A stretch of 64,000 bases of DNA from Kappaphycus alvarezii (lineage: Eukaryota > Rhodophyta > Florideophyceae > Gigartinales > Solieriaceae). Of this stretch, positions 57,135-64,000 are shown piece after piece. The first letter of the stretch is position 1, and every line of letters begins with the position of its first letter. The notes beneath the pieces were generated by a model that had not been told where the DNA came from, searched no databases, and was given only the letters and a program-made list of their open reading frames with translations. A program made the position numbers and the translations under genes. The DNA is taken from contig NADL03000114.1 of NCBI GenBank assembly GCA_002205965.3, positions 186,001 to 250,000 on the forward strand. The letters are read 5' to 3'.

Positions 57135-57545
57135 CAGTGTTACCTCCCTTTAAGCTGCCTTGCCATCTGTAAATCAACAGATTCGTGTGCTGTGGAGAGG
57201 AAATATTTTCCACTTTTATCGAATCGGGCCACGTCGGAGTGCCAAGTCCATTTAAAGCGAAGATCAGGTCATATCCTCAGTTCAATATAATGAAGACACC
57301 GTTATGACGTGTGCTGTGGAGAGGAAATATTTTCCACTTTTATCGAATCGGGCCACGTCGGAGTGCCAAGTCCATTTAAAGCGAAGATCAGGTCATATCC
57401 TCAGTTCAATATATTGAAGACACCGTTATGATGTCCACATTCCTTGAGTGATCGTTTCTCCGCAGACTATGAAATAGCTCTAATGGATACTTTACTACGT
57501 AGAAATTGCCGGAAGAGAGCCGAGGATTACAAGCGGAACTTTATA
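57135..57545 (-). repeat. Solo copy of a copia-like terminal segment with internal 124-bp duplication
   Basis: This matches 35,340-35,620, the end of the minus-strand copia-like fossil. Within it the block starting gtgctgtggagagg at 57,187 is repeated at 57,311, nearly identical, period 124. The rest of the element is absent, so this is probably a solo or truncated terminal repeat. Confidence 0.65.
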
Positions 57546-58342
57546 AATGCCTGAAAACAGGAGGAACGCGGGTGACGCTGCGGAAAGCAAACGTTCTTTT
57601 ACGGCGCATTGCACGTGTATAATCTTCTAGTGTGAAGGATGTGTAAATTGTCCTGGTGCAGTACAAGTGTATAAATATTTGGTAGTTATGCGATCGTGTA
57701 TGATACAAACGTATTCTCGTTGCTGCAAATCAAACAGTCACTTCTATCATCCAACAACTCATTTGGACTTATTTTGTGTCACTATAAGCTATTGTTCTGC
57801 GATGCACATTCCGACACAGACTCAACAAAGGCTCCAGGATATTCGCAATACTTCCAAGCTCTACAATTGTTCTACTATTCGTTGCTATACATCCTTCACT
57901 TCAACTGACAGACGTTCTCCCTCCGACCTTCTTCCCTCTACAGATACCCGCTCTTCCGCTCCTCAATTCACTAATCCATCGTTAGTCCGCTGCTCTAGGA
58001 CTAACTGTTCTAATATCTACTTTTATCGGTTTTCTAGTTCTACTATTCTGCTCTTGAATTGTTTCCTGTTCTGTAGGTATACTGAACAAGAGTCTCTGGT
58101 TCGCTCATATTTATGTTTTCCGGGTTTATTAAGCAGAATAGGAATCCTGGTCACCCCGAATCCTAAATTTTGTTAGACGCGGACTTTGTTCCGGATTTCG
58201 TTGAATTTGAATGGTCAAAATCAATTCTGGACCTGTCGATATATCTCAAGGTATCTGAAAACCCTGATCGCAAAAAGGTGCTCAACTAACGCCTAAGTCC
58301 TGTAAAGGCATGTTAAACGAAGTTCGATTTCAAGATGAAGGG
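57546..58342. other. Unrecognised 169-codon frame
   Basis: The frame at 57,667-58,176 is Ser/Cys/Tyr-rich with no known domain. It directly follows the terminal-repeat-like segment and so may be retrotransposon leader sequence. Confidence 0.3.
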
Positions 58343-58972
58343 AATAAATGATTGACCATGGGTTCCAGCAGTTTTCTGGGACATGGACAAACTGGTGAAT
58401 GTAACCAGAATCGGATATTCTATTGAGAACATTAGCAGAGCTCGTCTTGAATACGTCTGTTTCGTAACAAGATTATATACCCTCTGGGAGACAAAAATAA
58501 TATCGACATTGCCCTGCATGCCCCAATATATATTCAAACAGTAAAACACCCAAGCCTTTCCCCTCTATATGGTTCTGAGATATGGGGTCAATGGTTCTTA
58601 CTTCATATTAATATCCTGAAAGCACATATAACCCTTGGAAGAAATCTCGATGAGAAAACAAGAGTGTTACTAAAAATGATGGCCGACTCAAAGCTACGGA
58701 CGGCATTGGAGTTCTGCGGACGACAGGAGTACGAGGAGGTCAGGCATTAGAAGATACTGACAGCATTTTGTAGAAGCTGTAAAAAACGTAATCTCTGCAA
58801 GCATTAGAGAAACAATAGTGCTTATTCTCATATCTCTGACTGCGCTGCCATAATACTTAACAAACACAATAACAAAAAGATAGATACTTGATTACCAAAC
58901 TGACCCTAATAGGTTCAAATATTTGCGTGGAAAACTGTCCATCACCTCGGGGACAGCAGGGAGATGCTAACA

Positions 58973-59310
58973 GGGGAAAGGTTTGGGTGTCTTTACTGTT
59001 GGAAGATATACTCGATCTAACAGTAACTGGCCGTTTCATTCTCACTTCATGTAGGAGAAACACACTAGCATTTTCGGGCAGTAACGGTGCGTAGCAGAAT
59101 GTTTTAGGTCTTACAGATTTCTAGTTGCAATGAATCGAATTAGGGGGAATTGGGTAGTTTAACACTCGGAAAGTAGGGCCAGTTCCTAAACTGACCGCAG
59201 CTATTCCCGCAGGGACGACATAAGTGTAGTGTATGTGAGCTGATACACTACGAGATGACCAGGGCGCACAGATCACCCTTAAAGACGGCCTGCACTGTGC
59301 TTTAGGAAAA
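58973..59310 (+). repeat. R-family repeat, copy in duplication II
   Basis: This is the counterpart of 39,990-40,330 and nearly identical to it, because it was duplicated with the segment. The inverted R end is at 58,546-58,572. Confidence 0.7.
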
Positions 59311-59819
59311 TCGTATTTCCAAGCAACCCTACTCTACGCAGGTTGATATATTGAGCTACCCAGAACTTTTTCCTGGTTTCCAAACGGTATTAAACAATGC
59401 TGCATTTGGATCGGCCTCCGGGCAAAAGTAGACCGACAGGTACCACGAGCATTCTGTCGAGGTACAAAGAGCGGAGAACAGCTGACACAAATGCGGCATG
59501 ATTAGGAGTGGAGAAGGCCGAACAGAAGTGACTTTATGAATCAAAGCTAACCTAGCCGATCAACAGCCTGTAGTCCGGATATGTACAGCCCCCACTCTGC
59601 CATCGACAATTTTTAGTAAAACACATTGATTTGGCAGCGACAAGGGGGAGGTTTGCAAGAGTACAAAATGTCGGTAGTAAGATAATTCAGAAGGTATTAT
59701 GATATTTCCGAAAGTAGGGGTAAGATTAATGTGTTTAGCATGAATGTGGTGGGCGGGAAGAAGAAGTAAGCGAAAGGAATGGAACGTGAGAGAAACCGAA
59801 TGCAGTTGTAATACAAAAA

Positions 59820-59925
59820 TGGTCCTCCCTCATTTAATACAGGAAATGGTCCTCCCTTCACGTAATACAGAAATGGTCCTCCCTTCACGTAAGACAGGAA
59901 ATGGTCCTCCCCTCTTGTAATCCAA
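59820..59925. repeat. Four 27-bp tandem repeats in the LTR-like unit
   Basis: Units contain tggtcctccc followed by ttcacgtaa-like sequence, with spacings of 27, 27 and 28. Such repeats near the start of an LTR are often transcription-factor sites, but that role is inference. Confidence 0.8.
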
Positions 59926-60281
59926 CAACCTACAACGATCCGCCCCTAACTTCTCCAACCGTCATTTCCAAATTTACTTCCATTTATCTAGATATTTTTA
60001 TACTGTATTAACCCTCTGAATCGACCCCGAATCAAGTCCCTTTTCCCTTTAGCTTACCTCCTCCTCCAAATTCGCCTTTTTGAGAAGAAGGGCGCAAATG
60101 CACTATTGCAAAATCCCTTGCAGATTTATTTTACCTATTCCTAATCTATAGAACCTGCCCCGGGAGCCTATTTAAACCCCTTTATTCTAAGTTCCAAATG
60201 CCCCCGATTTTCTCAACCCTCTCCCCCCCCCACACACCCAAAACACCCCACATTGCCTCCTGTTCCCCAACGTCTATCACA

Positions 60282-60546
60282 ATGAGCAACCTTCGCCCCT
60301 CTGTCCCTATTTCCAAAAACCGCCCTTCCCGTTCCATCAATGGCCTTCGTCTCGCCGCCTACGGGCCAACCCATGCCGACGACTACATCCGGCGGCAAAC
60401 AAAGAAGCAAATCATCGAGTTCGTGCGCCGCCTCTTCATAGAAGAAGAAGCGAGGGAGGTAAGTCCGGGAGAGGCTGAGAAGGTCGAGGAGGAGAGCGGG
60501 GAGTCCTTCGAGGAATGGTTAGCCCCTGAGCTAGTGTACGAGGCTC

Positions 60547-60577
<31 letters not shown>

Positions 60578-60719
60578 GGAGGATGAGGATGAGGAAGAAG
60601 AGGAAGAGGAGGGGAGGATGAGGAGGATGAGGAGGAAGAGGATGAGGAGGAGGAGGAGGATGAGGAGGATGAGGGAGCAGGGGGCATGGAAAGTGTTGGA
60701 CTGGTGGGGCCTGGAATAG
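60282..60719 (+). CDS. Acidic ORF inside the LTR-like unit, function unknown
   Basis: The ATG context is cacaatgag. The first 85 residues are not low-complexity and include IRRQTKKQIIEFVRRLFIEE, which should form a charged amphipathic helix. They are followed by a run of Glu/Asp codons derived from a GAG/GAT microsatellite (about 60,553-60,616), after which this frame becomes Arg/Met-rich. A second, overlapping frame at 60,686-60,898 is also acidic (for example DSMDILEELFGSDLENGK), reminiscent of transcriptional activation domains. No family is recognised. Confidence 0.45.
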
Positions 60720-61024
60720 AGAGTATGGATCAAGTTGTGCCCACGATGGAACCGGATGGAGATATCTTTAGTAGTCTAGATATCTCCCAGGGGGAAATAG
60801 AGAGGTGTGAGCCATTCGCAGATATATGTGGGGACTGCTTGGACAGCATGGATATTTTAGAGGAGTTGTTTGGATCTGATTTAGAGAATGGGAAATAAGA
60901 GGACCAAATTAATTGTTAGTTTCTTAAGTATCTTTTGCTTAGAGTATATTGTCCACAATAAGTATTTTTATGCATTTCTTGGTATCTTCTGTAGTTTTGT
61001 TCGGACTTTAGGGGTAGCCAAAAG

Positions 61025-61034
61025 TCTATATAAG
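61025..61034 (+). promoter_or_regulatory. TATA box in LTR-like unit II
   Basis: tctatataag lies at the same relative place as in the 39.2-kb unit, about 310 bp before the right end, in the conserved half. Confidence 0.55.
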
Positions 61035-61452
61035 CTGAGTAAACTGCTTCCTCATGGAGAGGTCAAGCAAGTTGGCAGACAACTTCAAGCCAAGTCCCGA
61101 GTAGTAGGAAGTTGAGAGTCAACTTCAGACCCAAGAAAACTTTTCCTTAGGCTAGTCGCAGAGCGTCGGTGGTAGACCCTGCCCCTTTTATACTTGCTTG
61201 TAGCTTCCTCAACTCTCTTCTATATACACTCCCTTTTATTCGTTCAACAATACCACGGCAGCACTTTTGTCGCTCGCAACACCTCCTTCTCAGGGTAATT
61301 GGTTCTGAGGATCTCCTCCCCCGCCGATTTACCCATATCAGCAGTATTAGAAGTGGCTAAGCTACCTAAGGCTGGAGCGGAGAAGCGAGAAATGCGGCTT
61401 GAGACCCTCGACACTTCCCTGGACTTCCGCAGGACGGCGGTTCACCGACCTC

Positions 61453-62137
61453 CTACAGTTTTCGGATCTCGAATCTTCCCACTACACGCCCCTCAAAGCG
61501 GTCAGTCTCGTCCTCCACCAGCGGTGCAATGTTCTTCTGTGGTACGGTCGGTAAGTCAAGGCTTAAATCCAGTGGCGGGGTGAATTCGCGGCCATCGTCA
61601 ACTCCTGCATCGTATGCAATCAGCGTCCCCTTTGGCGACGAACGAAACGGCCCGCCTCAACGTCGAAAAGATTGCGGTTGTTGATCTGCACGATCCAGTC
61701 TGGAGAGGGTGCAATCATTCCGAGCATTGTGACAAACGGGTGTTCACAATCGACATCAACCTCGAGGGAGGTGGACTGTCCAGGCATTGTCACGGCATCG
61801 GCACCCAAGACGGAGAGAACCCCGCGTCCCTCTGACCTCAAGCGACGAGCGAAATTGATGAAGCGGGTGTTGACTCCGGTTTCGGCCAGGATCTCGACAG
61901 GCCGGTTGGCGAAGCCGCGGATAGTGAAGAAGGACACGCGGTTTGAGTGCGACACAGCAGCCAGAGGGGAAAACACAAGGCCGGTGCCCGGGATCAAACT
62001 GCGAAAGCGATTGGGGTGAGGAAGTTGGTAAATGTGATCTTATAGGTTGCGTTGCCAGAGCAATTCGGGAACGGCCTCTCAAGTGCTGAGACGGCAATAG
62101 TGAACACAGAGAGGATGAGGAGGCGTGAGAATAACAT
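61453..62137 (-). pseudogene. Spondin_N-domain protein gene, copy II (two frame breaks)
   Basis: This is the same gene as 40,946-41,631. Here the junction between signal peptide and domain is in frame (SALERPFPNCSGNATYKITF), but one base is missing in a G-run near 62,014 and one in a C-run near 61,629, so the domain is cut in three. The diagnostic MLGMIAPSPDWIV remains. The 3' side now ends 110 bp from the LTR-like insertion at 61,340. Because the two copies are broken at different places, the shared ancestor was probably intact. Confidence 0.8.
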
Positions 62138-62737
62138 TTTCGAAATCCGGGAGCTCGGCAGTGCAGTGAGATGAGCAGAATGTTTGCTTTGGGTGTGCGG
62201 TGCAGTTGGGGAAAAGAACGGTGGGGGTAAAATTGGCTGAGTCGCTGTGTCATTTATAGTACACTCAGGTGATGTCTCGCTCTACACGATTACATGGCAT
62301 CGTCTAGCTTTTCCAATGCAACTCAAGCAGCTGCAGTGCGTACATGAGATCTGAGGACCAGGCCATCTGGTCCCTCCTGCTTAATCTGGTTTTCGGTTAT
62401 GGTACGGGGACGAAACGGAAACTTCCATCTTCTTTTCCACAACTGTAAGATTCTCATACTTCCATGAGCATCCACAGTGAGTTGGGTTAGTAAAGTATGA
62501 CCAGCAGATCACTTGAGGTTCGTACCTGTCGCATCGCAAACCATTGCGCCACGGTTTTCCGTTCCAAGTGACAATGCATTGGTGGTGGCCGTTCAATTCC
62601 TCCCACACTAGTCCTTACACTCTTGTAAGAGGGCCATCTGAGGACTCGCTTTTTGATTCGTTAGCTTATATTAGTGTGTATGACATGAATCCGTAAGAAT
62701 CTAAGAACTACTAATTGAGGACCCCTGGTCCTCTCCT

Positions 62738-63321
62738 GGTGGTAGATCTTTATTTGTCATACAATGTCGCACAGAGGCGTGCGGAGGGTATTTATAAATT
62801 AACTACGGATGCGGGCGGCGGGTAGAAACTTGTCGCGCCTGCATTATTTGGAGACTAAATGCAAAACGGGTAACGAAGTCGCGGAGCTCCTGATGAGGGG
62901 AGGAACCGCGACGAGAAGCAGCGAAGGAAGCAAGGCGGCGGAAAAAAGCCTTACCGTCGTCGCCCAAGGCGCCATAGATATCAATCCCGACGGGGGAGAG
63001 GAGGATATCGTTTCGGTTGCAGTAAGTGCCGTAATGACGATGTTTCTCGCGCTCTGCGAGTGTCGCGGCGGCGCCGGCAGTAACCGTACTTGGCGAAATG
63101 TGGCGGCGTGCGGAGGGGTGGGCAACAGTAACGTCGACGGCTATATCGGTACTGTGAAGCCCGTATGCAGCGGGTATGTAGATATCCATTCGTAGCACGG
63201 GGGACTCCGAATGCCCAGATGAGTCGGGAACCTGGTGGAGGAGCGGATGTTCGACGAGGGCGACGATCCCAACTTCCTTGCAGTAGCGGGCAAGAACGTT
63301 GCGGAGGATGTGGTGACGACA
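62738..63321 (-). mobile_element. LINE lineage C 3' fragment (copy 3) with target duplication
   Basis: A 584-bp insertion with a 10-bp target duplication, gtcctctcct, at 62,728-62,737 and 63,322-63,331; copy I has the empty site at about 42,215. It starts at the family 3' terminus (ggtggtagatc, minus strand) and contains only the endonuclease end of the protein (DIYIPAAYG, VDVTVAHP). It is strongly 5'-truncated and very similar to 49,090-49,670. Confidence 0.92.
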
Positions 63322-63694
63322 GTCCTCTCCTAGCGTTTACGAGTGAGGCTGTTAACAGAGGCTTGAACTTACTCGACCTCTTGCCTCCGATTGGAACGTG
63401 CTGTCCCCCTTTCAGTTGTTGGGCAAGATCATCTGTTTTCTGTTGTCTACTTTTTGTTGCCCACATCACCTGAACCGGTAAATGCACGCCAGGGACACCG
63501 ATTGTCTGTGTCCTTTGCCGTTACCCGTCCTTCCCTACTGTACCAGGACAGAGGATGCCCGGGGAGCAAAAGAGCAATATTCGTGGGACACAGTGTTGTG
63601 TAATGCACGGCGGACCTTGACGGGTACGGCAGAGCCTGCGGAGTAATTTCGACGCCAGCCACGGATCTCTGATATCCTCGAGTACTTTTTCCCA

Positions 63695-64000
63695 GGGTGA
63701 AGGTTTGGGTGCTTTACTTCTGAAAGATATACTCGATCTATGTTAAATTACCTGACACAACCGCAATCAACTCAAAAGAGCATGTCAACACAGTAACGGG
63801 GGAGGAATTACACTCCGTAGCACGTCAATAACCACAACCGACCATTTTTCGAATGGCTCAACTGGTTGGTGTCGTTTGGAATCCATTCAAATCAAACCGC
63901 AATCAAGATTGATCTGGGGGAAAAGTTTAGGTAGTTTAATATTTGGAAAGTAGTGTGATTTCCTGAAGTGAGGCCAGATGTTCCTTTGAGACTTAAGCCA
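63695..64000 (+). repeat. R-family repeat with the uninterrupted DIRS target site
   Basis: gggtgcttt joins acttctgaaag at 63,715/63,716 without the 5.26-kb element found at 42,606. Continues to the window end. Confidence 0.85.

Larger units (their letters stand above)
59807..61340 (+). mobile_element. LTR-like unit with acidic ORF, 1.5 kb
   Basis: The unit is 1,534 bp, starts TGTAATAC, ends CATATCA, and is flanked by the 5-bp duplication gcagt (59,802-59,806 and 61,341-61,345); copy I has the empty site at about 40,830. Four 27-bp tandem units (tggtcctccc at 59,820, 59,847, 59,874 and 59,902) lie at the left. A TATA box (61,025-61,034) and the right 340 bp are shared with 39,600-39,932. It contains open frames at 60,282-60,719 and 60,686-60,898. 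TG...CA ends and a 5-bp duplication fit a large solo LTR or a short non-autonomous LTR element. As a unit it looks whole and young. Confidence 0.82.
58343..64000 (+). repeat. Segmental duplication, copy II
   Basis: This is the partner of 38,652-42,605 plus 47,870-48,152. It continues to the window end, so its right edge is unknown. It lacks the 39.2-kb LTR-like unit and the DIRS element and carries two insertions of its own (59,807-61,340 and 62,738-63,321). Small indels are scattered, for example three within the Spondin_N gene. Confidence 0.95.

Noticed and set aside
59820-59925. CRISPR array
   Set aside because: The four 27-bp units are directly head to tail without unique spacers, and the context is eukaryotic.
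60436-60733. Minus-strand poly-Ser and poly-Leu frames
   Set aside because: They are the reverse translation of the GAG/GAT microsatellite that gives the Glu/Asp run on the plus strand.

Overview
The window is repeat-dense eukaryotic nuclear DNA. Almost everything recognisable is a transposable element or the remains of one. Host genes are few, short and apparently intronless, and no rRNA, intact tRNA or CRISPR array is visible. The mix of DIRS-type, Ty1/copia, Ty3/gypsy, pogo and endonuclease-bearing LINE elements points to a repeat-rich protist or alga. My best guess, about even odds and by inference only, is a red seaweed similar to Chondrus.

Region 1-16 kb: three LINE copies from two lineages (1.4-3.3 kb, 8.0-11.0 kb, and 11.1-11.8 kb on the minus strand) lie among strand-skewed low-complexity DNA, a 292-bp tandem repeat (4.45-5.23 kb) and an isolated gag fragment (12.3-12.9 kb). 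Region 16.7-31 kb: a pogo/Tigger DNA transposon with both ends and a TA duplication (16,730-18,785), a decayed Ty3/gypsy element (19.0-23.0 kb), two LINE remnants, and an old DIRS-type element on the minus strand (26.6-30.8 kb). Region 31-38.3 kb: two Ty1/copia fossils facing each other, with a tRNA-like (SINE-like) piece between them.

Region 38.65-64 kb is the most informative part. A segment carrying a Spondin_N-domain secreted-protein gene occurs twice in the same orientation, at 38,652-48,152 and from 58,343 to beyond the window end. The two copies look about 99% identical. They differ mainly by four insertions, each with its empty site in the other copy: a 0.7-kb LTR-like unit (39,216-39,933), a 1.5-kb LTR-like unit with its own acidic ORF (59,807-61,340, TSD gcagt), a 584-bp LINE 3' end (62,738-63,321, 10-bp TSD), and a near-complete 5.26-kb DIRS/PAT/Ngaro-type element (42,606-47,869, no TSD). 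The DIRS element has split direct repeats (A1...B1A2...B2), a Gag/RT/RNase H frame and an overlapping tyrosine-recombinase frame. A nearly full-length LINE of the third lineage lies at 49,090-51,800 (minus), and a germin-like cupin pseudogene at 52,139-52,646.

The LINEs share one plan: reverse transcriptase, then a Cys/His cluster, then a PD-(D/E)XK restriction-like endonuclease at the C-terminus. A separate dispersed repeat family (called R here) occurs at least seven times in both orientations and is the site the young DIRS element entered. Stretches where I see no gene are stated as such.
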